From Prevotella sp. KH2C16 (GTDB lineage: Bacteria; Bacteroidota; Bacteroidia; Bacteroidales; Bacteroidaceae): 64,000 nucleotides of DNA. The notes under the pieces are model-generated. The model was not told where the DNA came from. It searched no databases and saw only the letters and a list, made by a program, of their open reading frames with translations. The position numbers and the translations under genes are program-made. This document shows, piece by piece, positions 52,939-61,382 of the stretch. The stretch is from assembly GCF_900113305.1 (NCBI RefSeq), contig NZ_FOOW01000006.1, positions 105,432-169,431 of the forward strand, given 5' to 3'. Each line of letters starts with the position of its first letter. Position 1 is the stretch's first letter.

Positions 52939-54672
52939 ATGCACTTCAAATGGAATTACCAATCACCTACACCAGAAGAAAGACAAGCAGCTAAGGAGCT
53001 GGGAGAGAAGCTCAACATGAGCCCCATACTGGCCCATCTGCTGATTCGCCGCGGCATCACGACGGAGTCGGCAGCCAAGCGTTTCTTCCGCCCGCAGCTG
53101 GCCGACCTTATCAATCCCTTCCTCATGAAGGACATGGATGTGGCCGTTGACAGACTCAATGATGCCATGGGGCGCAAGGAGCGGATACTGGTTTACGGTG
53201 ATTACGATGTAGACGGATGCACGGCCGTAGCGCTGGTGTATAAATTTCTGCAGCAGTTCTATTCGAACATCGACTACTACATCCCCGACCGCTATAACGA
53301 GGGCTACGGGGTGAGCAAGCAGGGAATAGACTACGCGAAGGAAACGGATGTGAAACTGATTATCATTCTCGACTGCGGCATCAAGGCTATCGAGGAGATA
53401 GCCTATGCCAAACAGCAGGGCATCGACTTCATTATCTGCGACCACCATGTGCCGGACGAGGCTCTGCCCGAAGCCGTGGCCATTCTCAACCCCAAGCGTG
53501 AAGATGACAGCTATCCTTTCAAGCACCTCTGCGGATGCGGCGTGGGATTCAAGTTCATGCAGGCCTTTGCCAAGAACAACGGAATCCCCTTCTCGCGCCT
53601 CATTCCCCTGCTCGACTTCTGCGCGGTCAGTATAGCCGCCGACCTGGTGCCCGTGGTGGACGAGAACCGCATCCTCGCCTTCCATGGACTGAAGCAGTTG
53701 AACCAGAATCCCAGCATCGGGCTGAAGGCCATCATCGATATCTGCGGCCTGAACAACCGCGAAATCTCCATGAGCGACATCATCTTCCGCATAGGTCCCC
53801 GCATCAATGCGTCGGGGCGGATGGAGAACGGAAGGGAAAGCGTAGACTTGCTCGTGGAAAAAGACTTCGGCACGGCGCGCAGCAAAGCCAAGCACATCGA
53901 CGAATACAATGAGCAGCGCAAGGATATCGACAAGCAAATGACGGAGGAGGCCAACCAGATCGTGTCGCGGCTGGAGAACCAGAAACACCGGTCGTCTATC
54001 GTGCTCTACGACGAGAACTGGAAGAAAGGCGTCGTGGGCATCGTGGCATCGCGACTCACGGAAATATACTTTCGCCCCACCGTGGTGCTTACCCGCGACG
54101 GCGAGTTTGCCACAGGGTCAGCACGCAGCATTGCCGGATTCGATATCTATTCCGCCATCAAAAGCTGCAGGGACATGCTCGTGAACTTCGGTGGCCACAC
54201 CTATGCGGCCGGCCTCACACTGCGATGGGACCAGGTGAAAGAATTTCGCCAGCGGTTCCAGAAATATGTAGAGGAACACATACAGCCTGAACTCACCGAG
54301 GCCACCCTGAACATCGATACGCAGATAGACTTCAAAGACATCACCAAGAAGCTGCACAACGAGCTGAAGAAATTCTCCCCTTTCGGACCGGGTAACATGA
54401 AGCCGATTTTCTGCACCACCGATGTCTACGACTACGGCACGAGTAAGGTGGTGGGTCGCGAGCAGGAGCACATCAAGCTCGAACTTGTAGACTCCAAGTC
54501 GAGTGCCGTAGTCAACGGCATCGCCTTCGGCCAGAGTGCCGCCGCACGGTATATTAAATCGAAGAGAAGCTTTGACATCGCCTATACCATAGAGGACAAC
54601 ATATTCAAGCATAATGCCGTTCAACTGCAAATAGAGGATATCAGGCCGACTGAGGATGAAGAGCTTTCTTGA
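52939..54672 (+). CDS. recJ: Single-strand DNA-specific 5'-3' exonuclease RecJ
   Basis: 577 residues. DHH-superfamily motifs in order: VYGDYDVDGCTA, ILDCGIKAIEE, CDHHVPDEALP, RINASGRMENG and NFGGHTYAAGLTL, which together hold the Mn2+ site. A C-terminal OB-like region follows (NIDTQIDFKDI, FSPFGPGNMKPIF). RecJ degrades 5' single strands in RecF-pathway recombination, mismatch and base-excision repair. Its last 17 bases overlap the recQ start, so the helicase and nuclease that act together are translationally linked. Confidence 0.95.
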   Translation: MHFKWNYQSPTPEERQAAKELGEKLNMSPILAHLLIRRGITTESAAKRFFRPQLADLINPFLMKDMDVAVDRLNDAMGRKERILVYGDYDVDGCTAVALVYKFLQQFYSNIDYYIPDRYNEGYGVSKQGIDYAKETDVKLIIILDCGIKAIEEIAYAKQQGIDFIICDHHVPDEALPEAVAILNPKREDDSYPFKHLCGCGVGFKFMQAFAKNNGIPFSRLIPLLDFCAVSIAADLVPVVDENRILAFHGLKQLNQNPSIGLKAIIDICGLNNREISMSDIIFRIGPRINASGRMENGRESVDLLVEKDFGTARSKAKHIDEYNEQRKDIDKQMTEEANQIVSRLENQKHRSSIVLYDENWKKGVVGIVASRLTEIYFRPTVVLTRDGEFATGSARSIAGFDIYSAIKSCRDMLVNFGGHTYAAGLTLRWDQVKEFRQRFQKYVEEHIQPELTEATLNIDTQIDFKDITKKLHNELKKFSPFGPGNMKPIFCTTDVYDYGTSKVVGREQEHIKLELVDSKSSAVVNGIAFGQSAAARYIKSKRSFDIAYTIEDNIFKHNAVQLQIEDIRPTEDEELS

Positions 54673-56566
54673 CATACTGCACGAGAACTTCGGCTATCCC
54701 GACTTTCGCGGAATCCAGAGGGAAATCATCGAAAGCATCGGCGGTGGCAGGGATACGCTCGGCCTGATGCCTACGGGCGGCGGCAAGTCGATTACTTTTC
54801 AGGTACCCGCCCTCGCGCTGGAAGGGGTGTGCATCGTCATCACCCCACTCATCGCCTTGATGAAAGACCAGGTAATTCACCTCCGTGAACGCGGCATCCG
54901 CGCCGCCGCCGTCTACTCGGGGATGTCGCGGCAGGAAATCATCACCACGCTGGAGAACTGTGTCTTCGGGGGTTTCAAGATTCTCTATGTATCGCCCGAA
55001 CGCATCGGCTCCGATCTCTTCAAGGCCAAGCTCAGGCACATCAAGGTGAGCTTCATCACCGTCGACGAGGCCCACTGCATCAGCCAGTGGGGCTACGACT
55101 TCCGGCCGTCCTACCTGCAGATTGCCGAAATTCGCAAGCTAAAGCCCGGCATCCCCGTGCTTGCGCTGACCGCCACGGCCACTCCCGAAGTGGTGGACGA
55201 TATTCAGGAGAAGCTGGAGTTCAAGGAAAAGAATGTCTTCCGCATGAGCTTCGAACGCAAAAACCTGGCCTACATCGTACGGAAGACTCAGGACAAATAT
55301 CAGGAACTCGTTCACATCCTCCAGTCGGTAGAAGGCTCCTCCATCGTCTATGTGCGAAGTCGGAAACGATCCAAGGAAATCGCGCAGCTGCTGGAGCAGA
55401 ACGGGCTGAGTGCCGTCTACTTCCATGCAGGACTTGACTCCGCCGTCAGAGACACGCACCAGACCCTGTGGCAGAATGGGGAGAAACGCGTCATTGTGGC
55501 TACCAATGCCTTCGGCATGGGTATCGACAAACCGGATGTGCGACTCGTAATCCACTTCGACTGCCCCGACTCCATAGAGGCTTACTTCCAAGAAGCCGGA
55601 CGGGCGGGACGGGACGGGCGGAAAGCTTACGCCGTGCTGCTCTACAACGGCAGCGACAAGCGCAAGCTGGAGAAGCGTATTGCAGACAACTTTCCCGCAA
55701 AAGACTATATCAGGGATGTCTACGAGCATCTGGCCTACTATTATCAGATCGGGCTCGGAAGCGGGCGGGGCTGTACGGGCGAGTTCAATATAGACCGGTT
55801 CTGTAGCACCTATAAATACTTCCCCATACAAGTAGACTCCTCGCTGAAAATCCTGCAGAGGGCGGGCTACATCGTCTATGAGACCGACCCGGACGCAAGC
55901 GCAAGGGTCAGATTCCTCCTAAGCCGCAACGAACTCTACCGCCTCGAGGCCACCACGCGCCACGAGGAAGCCGTCATCACGGCCCTCCTGCGCAGCTACG
56001 GCGGCCTCTTCACCGATTACTCGTATGTAGACGAAGCCTACATAGCCCAGCAGGCGGGGCTGAAACGCCAGCAGGTATACCTTATATTAAAGGGACTCTC
56101 GGAGCGGCACATCATCCATTTCATCCCGCAGCGCAAGAGCCCCTACATCACCTATTCGCAAGCCCGCGAGGACATCGAGAGGCTCCGCCTTCCTAAAGAA
56201 GTCTACGAAGAGCGCAGGGAGCAGTTCATCCGACGGATTCGCGCCATGGAGCACTATGCCGACAACGACGACGAATGCCGTAGCCGGCAGCTCCTGAACT
56301 ACTTCGGAGAAACCCGGGCCACGGATTGCAACCAGTGTGATGTGTGCCTCGAGCGGAAGACCGATCAGCTCTCGGCGGGCCGCCTCCGGAATCCTGTTAA
56401 CCAAATCATGCAGCTCCTGGCCGACGGCAAGGAGCATCTGATTACCGACCTGCTGCGGCTCCAGCTCCCCGATAGGCAGCTGGAGGGCGCCCTCCAATAT
56501 CTGGTTGCGGAAGAGAAGGTCGTCGTAAACGGCAGCCTGATCAGCAGAACAAAAGAAAAGAGGTGA
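54656..56566 (+). CDS. recQ: ATP-dependent DNA helicase RecQ
   Basis: 636 residues. SF2 motifs: FRGIQREII (motif 0), PTGGGKSITFQ (I), SGMSRQEI, DEAHCISQWGYDFRPSY (II), LTATATPEV (III), and the C-terminal VATNAFGMGIDKPDVR and QEAGRAGRDGR. The RQC zinc site has four Cys (CRSRQLL ... CNQCDVC). No clear HRDC domain follows; instead a ~70-residue winged-helix-like tail. It unwinds DNA 3'-5' to give RecJ its substrate. The start overlaps recJ by 17 bp in another frame. Confidence 0.95.
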   Translation: MKSFLDILHENFGYPDFRGIQREIIESIGGGRDTLGLMPTGGGKSITFQVPALALEGVCIVITPLIALMKDQVIHLRERGIRAAAVYSGMSRQEIITTLENCVFGGFKILYVSPERIGSDLFKAKLRHIKVSFITVDEAHCISQWGYDFRPSYLQIAEIRKLKPGIPVLALTATATPEVVDDIQEKLEFKEKNVFRMSFERKNLAYIVRKTQDKYQELVHILQSVEGSSIVYVRSRKRSKEIAQLLEQNGLSAVYFHAGLDSAVRDTHQTLWQNGEKRVIVATNAFGMGIDKPDVRLVIHFDCPDSIEAYFQEAGRAGRDGRKAYAVLLYNGSDKRKLEKRIADNFPAKDYIRDVYEHLAYYYQIGLGSGRGCTGEFNIDRFCSTYKYFPIQVDSSLKILQRAGYIVYETDPDASARVRFLLSRNELYRLEATTRHEEAVITALLRSYGGLFTDYSYVDEAYIAQQAGLKRQQVYLILKGLSERHIIHFIPQRKSPYITYSQAREDIERLRLPKEVYEERREQFIRRIRAMEHYADNDDECRSRQLLNYFGETRATDCNQCDVCLERKTDQLSAGRLRNPVNQIMQLLADGKEHLITDLLRLQLPDRQLEGALQYLVAEEKVVVNGSLISRTKEKR

Positions 56567-56680
56567 CCCTCACGAGCCATCTCTCCTACAATAAAACACT
56601 ACGTACAAAAGTTATAAAAATCTGATTTGTAATTAAATCTGGTACAAAGATAACGATTTGATTTTATTTCTCCAAATTTT

Positions 56681-57466
56681 TTAGCAGATATTTGCAAACT
56701 TCGCCTTACTCCGGGCCACTTCCACAAGCTCCCCGCCATCGCCTTCTCGTGCGCCCACATGCTTGACGATACGGATGCAATACTCATTCGCCGCCGTCTC
56801 CTCCATATAGAAGCTCAGCTGGTCGCCGCCATGAGCCTCAGCCACATAGGCCATCTCGAAGCGTTTCAGGAAATGCGCCCGATACCAGTCGAGCGGAAAG
56901 AGGTCGAGCACATGCTCGATATACTTCACGCTGTTGATGTGCCCGTTCATGTCCACATCGTTGTAGTGAGTCTCGATGGTGCGCACGAGACGGGCCCGCT
57001 CCGTCATCTTCACCCTCGATGGGCTGGCTATCGGGCAGGGCTTGTCTGTCTCCACATACGCATGGATAAGTCCGTTGTGCACCTGCAGGATGTCGGTGGG
57101 CTGACGCGTTTCCGTGTCTATCATGGCCCACACGCTGCGGCCGTAGCCGAATACGGATCCGTCTTCGCCGCTCACCTTGAAATTTCGGCTCGTGAAGTAT
57201 TTCATGGCGCCCTCTACCCAAGTCTCCACGAAGAACCTGTCGTAAGCCCGCGGCATGCTCTCCATCTCGATGGCCAGGCGCGAGAGCACCCAGGTGCGGT
57301 GGATGGTGGAAAGATAGTTCATGCCGAAAGAGCGCTCGTTAGAGTGAAAGTCAGCCGCATTAAGCATGTGATTTCCCAGATGCCCCATGAAGAGATGCTG
57401 CGAGAAGTCGCAGTGGAAAGGCTCTGCCAGAAACGGATATCGCCCTACTTTGCTCGGTGTTTGCAT
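56681..57466 (-). CDS. Acyl-ACP thioesterase (FatA/FatB-like)
   Basis: 261 residues, double-hotdog. The second hotdog carries the characteristic HYNDVDMNGHINSVKYIEHV, with Asn and His of the active site. The first opens with FHCDFSQHLFMGHLGNHML. It releases free fatty acids from acyl-ACP and ends chain elongation. No signal peptide. It lies after OmpA on the same strand, but a terminator between them argues for separate transcription. Confidence 0.9.
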   Translation of the reverse strand: MQTPSKVGRYPFLAEPFHCDFSQHLFMGHLGNHMLNAADFHSNERSFGMNYLSTIHRTWVLSRLAIEMESMPRAYDRFFVETWVEGAMKYFTSRNFKVSGEDGSVFGYGRSVWAMIDTETRQPTDILQVHNGLIHAYVETDKPCPIASPSRVKMTERARLVRTIETHYNDVDMNGHINSVKYIEHVLDLFPLDWYRAHFLKRFEMAYVAEAHGGDQLSFYMEETAANEYCIRIVKHVGAREGDGGELVEVARSKAKFANIC

Positions 57467-57483
57467 GCTATTGTTCTGATTTT

Positions 57484-57520
57484 ATGAAAAGAATCCCGAT
57501 ACTCTTACCGAGCATCGGGA
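57484..57520 (-). terminator. Intrinsic terminator of the OmpA gene
   Basis: An 11-bp stem with one G-T pair (57494-57504 with 57510-57520, TCCCGAT...ATCGGGA), 5-base loop, then TTCTTTTCAT on the minus strand. Confidence 0.8.
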
Positions 57521-57545
57521 CCCTTCTATGGATTTGTTTTTTCGA

Positions 57546-58679
57546 TTACTTTACATATACGATAGCCAGACGGTTAGAGGTTGTACCCTGTACGCCCTTA
57601 CCGAGAGCCTCGTCAACTACTACGCCCTTGTTCTTGAGGTAAGATGCAACTACATCTGCACGAGCCTGTGAGAGCTTGTCGTTGATTTCCTTAGAGCCCT
57701 CTGGAGATGCGGTACCTACAATCTGTACATGCTTGCCTTCTGCAACACCGTCAAGAGCCTTCTTAGCCTCCTTGGTGAGAGCTGACTTGCCCTGAGCGAA
57801 GGTTACGAATACGAGGTTCTCAACTTTAACTTCCTGTACAGGAGCAGCAACTTCCTTCACAACTTCCTTCACAACCTCCTTAGGCTTTCTGGAGAGCTGA
57901 TCGCGGAGATCGTTGATGGTAGAGTTCAGAGCGTCAATCTCTGCCTGGTCGCGGAGTTGGGCAATCTTGAAGTTGTGAGTACCGTTAGAGTTGCCGAACT
58001 TGTAAACGATACCCGCGTTCAGCTGGAACATAGCCTTGTTGATATTATACTCTACATGATCATAGTCACCCATGTCATAGTGTCTGTCAGCTGTATGAGT
58101 GTTCGTTTCCAATGCGTCAACATTACCTCTGTCGTTCAGACCCCATACAACAGCTGGCTCAACATATATCTGCCATGCCTTGTTGGCACCGAGGTTGAAG
58201 GTGAAATCAAGACCTGCCTTAGATGTCAGGTTGTCGTGATTGATAGCCTCTCTGCCATTGGCACCCTTGTAAGCATCAGAATTGCCGAAGAGATGACCCC
58301 AACCGAGACCATACAATGCAACTACTTCGAATGCGCGCGGCTCACCAGGATAACCACCAAACCAGTTGCTCAGGTTCACAGTACCTAGCAGGCTTGTGTT
58401 TACCAGGCGGACAACCGTACCCGTAGAGGCATAAGGCTTGTTAGAAAAGTAAGCGTTGCTCTCAGCAGCGAGACCAAATACAGGTGTGAACCAGCGGCCA
58501 ATGCGGAGACCAGCATTGGGATTCAGATTGCCAAGCCACTTGTTCTGAGTCATCTTTGTAGCAACTCCACCATTGATGCCAATGTAGAAATTGTCGAATG
58601 TCTTGCTCTCTTCAACGGTCTGAGCGTTGACTGAGACTGCCATTAGAGCAGCTGCGAACAATAAAACTAATTTTTTCAT
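57546..58679 (-). CDS. OmpA-family outer-membrane porin/anchor
   Basis: 377 residues. Signal peptide MKKLVLLFAAALMAVSVNAQ. An 8-strand-type barrel (~25-235) is followed by a short coiled coil (DQAEIDALNSTINDLRDQLS), a Lys/Val/Pro hinge (KEVVKEVVKEV) and the OmpA peptidoglycan-binding domain (VFVTFAQGKSALT, IVGTASPEGSKEIND, LSQARADVVASYL). It tethers the outer membrane to the cell wall. The codon choice differs from the neighbours: less GC-rich third positions and few rare codons, as in very highly expressed Bacteroidota OmpA genes. The long AT-rich leader fits strong expression. Confidence 0.93.
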   Translation of the reverse strand: MKKLVLLFAAALMAVSVNAQTVEESKTFDNFYIGINGGVATKMTQNKWLGNLNPNAGLRIGRWFTPVFGLAAESNAYFSNKPYASTGTVVRLVNTSLLGTVNLSNWFGGYPGEPRAFEVVALYGLGWGHLFGNSDAYKGANGREAINHDNLTSKAGLDFTFNLGANKAWQIYVEPAVVWGLNDRGNVDALETNTHTADRHYDMGDYDHVEYNINKAMFQLNAGIVYKFGNSNGTHNFKIAQLRDQAEIDALNSTINDLRDQLSRKPKEVVKEVVKEVAAPVQEVKVENLVFVTFAQGKSALTKEAKKALDGVAEGKHVQIVGTASPEGSKEINDKLSQARADVVASYLKNKGVVVDEALGKGVQGTTSNRLAIVYVK

Positions 58680-58907
58680 TTCTCTAAAAATTAAATATTA
58701 AAATGTTTATAATAATCCTTTTATCATTAAGATTTCCGGGTGCAAAGTAATGAAAAATTCATGAGACCACCAAATATTTTCAACAAAATCGCATATTTTA
58801 GGCGACAATGGGGCTAAAACTGAACATAAATCAAGAGTTTTTAGCATGTATTTACATCCTTTCGCCCGTTTTCCGCCCTATGCACCCCTCTGGCACGCCT
58901 GCTATCC

Positions 58908-59372
58908 CTATACCTTATTAAAATAGTAGAGGAAGGTGGCGATGCCCTCAAGGGCCGGCTTGCGCTGCCCCTCTATTTCGATCTTGAAGGCGATGCCAGC
59001 CTTGCAGATGCCTCGCAGGTCGGCGATGTCGTGCAGCGTGGCCACGAGGCGAAGGCGGCTGCCCGTAATAACGGGCTGTCCGAAGCGCATCTGATCCATG
59101 CCGTAGTTCACCTGCATTTTAAGGTTGTTCACCTGGATAATCTCGTTCCAGAAGTGAGGCAGGAGCGACAGCGTGAGGTAGCCGTGGGCTATCGTGCTCT
59201 TATAGGGGCTCTCCACACGAGCCCGCTCCGGGTCTACATGTATCCACTGATGGTCGAGCGTGGCATCGGCAAACTGATTGATGCGCTCCTGATCCACCTG
59301 AAGCCATTCCGAGGCTCCCAACTCCTTGCCTAACTGTGCGGCAAGTTCTTCATAAGAATTGATTTCTATCAT
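58908..59372 (-). CDS. MaoC-family (R)-enoyl-CoA hydratase-like protein
   Basis: 154 residues, single hotdog. The hydratase motif with catalytic Asp/His is seen as DATLDHQWIHVDPERA near residue 37, followed by YKSTIAHGYLTLSLLPHFW. It hydrates or dehydrates acyl-CoA or acyl-ACP chains. No signal peptide. Lies 27 bp after the M48 lipoprotein gene on the same strand, probably co-transcribed. Confidence 0.88.
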   Translation of the reverse strand: MIEINSYEELAAQLGKELGASEWLQVDQERINQFADATLDHQWIHVDPERARVESPYKSTIAHGYLTLSLLPHFWNEIIQVNNLKMQVNYGMDQMRFGQPVITGSRLRLVATLHDIADLRGICKAGIAFKIEIEGQRKPALEGIATFLYYFNKV

Positions 59373-59399
59373 CTTGATACCTATTATGCATTGGAATCT

Positions 59400-60308
59400 C
59401 TATTTTCTTCTGGCAGAGGTCTTCCGTGCGGTTGTCTTCTTCTTTGCAGTTTTCTTCTTTGCAGTCGCGGCGGACTGAGTGGTCGTAGCCACCTTGTTGG
59501 AGGCCTGATAATACTTCAGCGCCTCGGGCATGTCTCGCTGGAGGGCAGCGATGCGCTTGGCGTCTGATGGGTGATCGCTGAATACATCGCTCTGGCTGGC
59601 GGAGTTGCCGGCGGCCATGCGCTGCCAGAACGGAACGGCCACCCGGGGATCGTATCCGGCCATGGCGGCGAAGATGAGTCCGATGTGGTCGGCCTCCGTC
59701 TCATGGTCTCGGCTATACTTCAGGTTGCGGAACTTGAAGCCCGTCTGGGCGAGTACGCCTGCAATGTTTCCAATCTCAGAGCCTACAGCGGCCCCGAGGA
59801 TGCTACTGCCTATCTGTGTGGCATACTGCTGTCGATACTGCTTGGATATCTGTTCGGCACTATGCTTGGCCACAGCATGGGCTATCTCGTGGCCCAGCAC
59901 CACGGCCAGGGCGGCCTCGCTCTGCGTATAGGGCAGCAAGCCCTCGTAAACCACAATCTTTCCACCAGGTAGGCAGAAGGCGTTGGCACTCTTGTCCTGC
60001 ACCAAATTAAACTCCCAGCTATACTGGCCCACTTCATTGGACAGACCGTGGCTACGCAGATAAGACTCTACCGCATTGGCCAAGCGTCTGCCCACGCGCT
60101 GCACCATAGCCGTATTAGTAGCGTTGGCAGACTTCTTCGTTTTGGCCATATAGGAATTATATTCCTTGAGGCTCATGCTCATAATTTCAGCATCTGAAAT
60201 CAGAAGATTCTGCTTTCTACCGGTTATAGGTACTGTACGAGTAGTCCCGCATGCCGCAAGCAGCGAGACCAACATCGTCATTAATAAAAATTTAGCTGTC
60301 TTCATCAT
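59400..60308 (-). CDS. M48-family lipoprotein metalloprotease
   Basis: 302 residues. SpII signal ends LAAC (Cys20). The zinc motif HExxH is in VLGHEIAHAVAKH near residue 144, with the third ligand Glu in HETEADHIGL. It resembles LoiP/YcaL/BepA-type periplasmic M48 proteases in outer-membrane quality control. The C-terminus is a Lys/Thr/Ala-rich, strongly basic tail (TAKKKTAKKKTTARKTSARR), unusual for this family and possibly nucleic-acid- or polyanion-binding. Confidence 0.9.
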   Translation of the reverse strand: MMKTAKFLLMTMLVSLLAACGTTRTVPITGRKQNLLISDAEIMSMSLKEYNSYMAKTKKSANATNTAMVQRVGRRLANAVESYLRSHGLSNEVGQYSWEFNLVQDKSANAFCLPGGKIVVYEGLLPYTQSEAALAVVLGHEIAHAVAKHSAEQISKQYRQQYATQIGSSILGAAVGSEIGNIAGVLAQTGFKFRNLKYSRDHETEADHIGLIFAAMAGYDPRVAVPFWQRMAAGNSASQSDVFSDHPSDAKRIAALQRDMPEALKYYQASNKVATTTQSAATAKKKTAKKKTTARKTSARRK

Positions 60309-60407
60309 TATTTTTAATTATTGTGCTTGTTTCTTCAGTCCTAAGCAAAAAGTGTGCCAAACCGTCCGGCCGATGCCCACAGAGGGGCCTTCGCGTCCGT
60401 CCGGGCC

Positions 60408-61031
60408 TCATTCGCGGCAGATGTCCACCTCAAACCCGTGCCCTCCCATCAGCTCCGAGGGGAAGATGCGGAATCGGCTGCCCTCCTTGTGAAAGGCCTC
60501 GTCATCGGCCTTATAGTAGTTCAGCCCGTGAATCTGCATAAGCAGCTCATCGTAGGCCGCACGATCCGCCACCACCAGCATAACGATGTTGGACGACTCC
60601 GGCTGATAGCCGCAGGCCACCAGCAGTCGGTTAGCATCCCTGCTCCGCGCCCTGACCATACTGCCCGTCTCGTCGAGCTCGCAGTCGTAGGCATAGGCCA
60701 TCACCTCCCCGTCCTGCTCCTCGAAGCGATAGCGCTCCTTACGATAGCCCATGCCCGTCATCAGGCGGTCGAGCGCACGCTCATCCTTCAGGCCAACCAC
60801 TTTGCCGCCCTCCACCATTACCAGTTCAGCTATATACAGCATCTGGCGCACCGAGACGCTGTGGTGAGAGCCCTCCGAGGGCGGCACCTTGCCCGGCAGA
60901 GCTGCGGCGTCGTGGCGTCCTGTCAGTCCCGAGTCCTCCTCCGACCGCCCCTCGCCCCCCGCCATGCGGATGCCGGCTATGACTGCCGCCACCAGCGCGA
61001 GGAGCATCGCCCATCTCGTCAGTTTCTTCAT
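60408..61031 (-). CDS. Membrane-anchored or secreted protein of unknown function
   Basis: 207 residues. N-terminal hydrophobic segment (LTRWAMLLALVAAVIAGIRM) without a lipobox, then a low-complexity linker (GGEGRSEEDSGLTGRHD). The C-terminal domain carries LYIAELVMVEGGKVVGLKDE and SSNIVMLVVADRAAYDEL. No family recognised. Own promoter at 61052. Confidence 0.72.
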   Translation of the reverse strand: MKKLTRWAMLLALVAAVIAGIRMAGGEGRSEEDSGLTGRHDAAALPGKVPPSEGSHHSVSVRQMLYIAELVMVEGGKVVGLKDERALDRLMTGMGYRKERYRFEEQDGEVMAYAYDCELDETGSMVRARSRDANRLLVACGYQPESSNIVMLVVADRAAYDELLMQIHGLNYYKADDEAFHKEGSRFRIFPSELMGGHGFEVDICRE

Positions 61032-61051
61032 CCGTCTTTACTTTTACGCTG

Positions 61052-61059
61052 CAAACATA
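61052..61059 (-). promoter_or_regulatory. -7 box (TATGTTTG) for the 61031 gene
   Basis: Full TAnnTTTG match on the minus strand, 21 bases before the ATG. Confidence 0.55.
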
Positions 61060-61135
61060 TAAAAAAATGTTCGGAATCGCAAGCTTTTTTCCCCGAAAAA
61101 TCACTTTCTTTCCGGGGCTGCTACTGCCAGAAAAG

Positions 61136-61218
61136 TAAAAGACGGCCTTTTACTCACCTTCTAACGGCTAAAAGACGAGCTTTTAGCCGTTAGAAGCCCG
61201 CCTTTCAGCGGCCTTTTA
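61136..61218. repeat. Palindrome array, family C, copy 3
   Basis: Units at 61136, 61158 (CTTCTAACGGCTAAAAG), 61180 (CTTTTAGCCGTTAGAAG) and 61202 (terminal variant CTTTCAGCGGCCTTTTA followed by CTTTGC). Spacing is 22 bp throughout. The first unit is also a terminal type, preceded by AAAAG. The rest of the 351-bp gap (61032-61382) holds only the promoter at 61052. Confidence 0.88.
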
Positions 61219-61382
61219 CTTTGCAGGTTTTTACAAGGTTCAGCATTTCTATCATTACGCATCATGGAAAGACAAGTATAAAAAAAGCGAGATGCCCAAA
61301 TAAAAAGGTATCTCGCTTCCGATTTATAATGCAAAGAAGTCTTCATCAAGACTCTTCACTTTATTCTTTATCTGCCTGCTGT

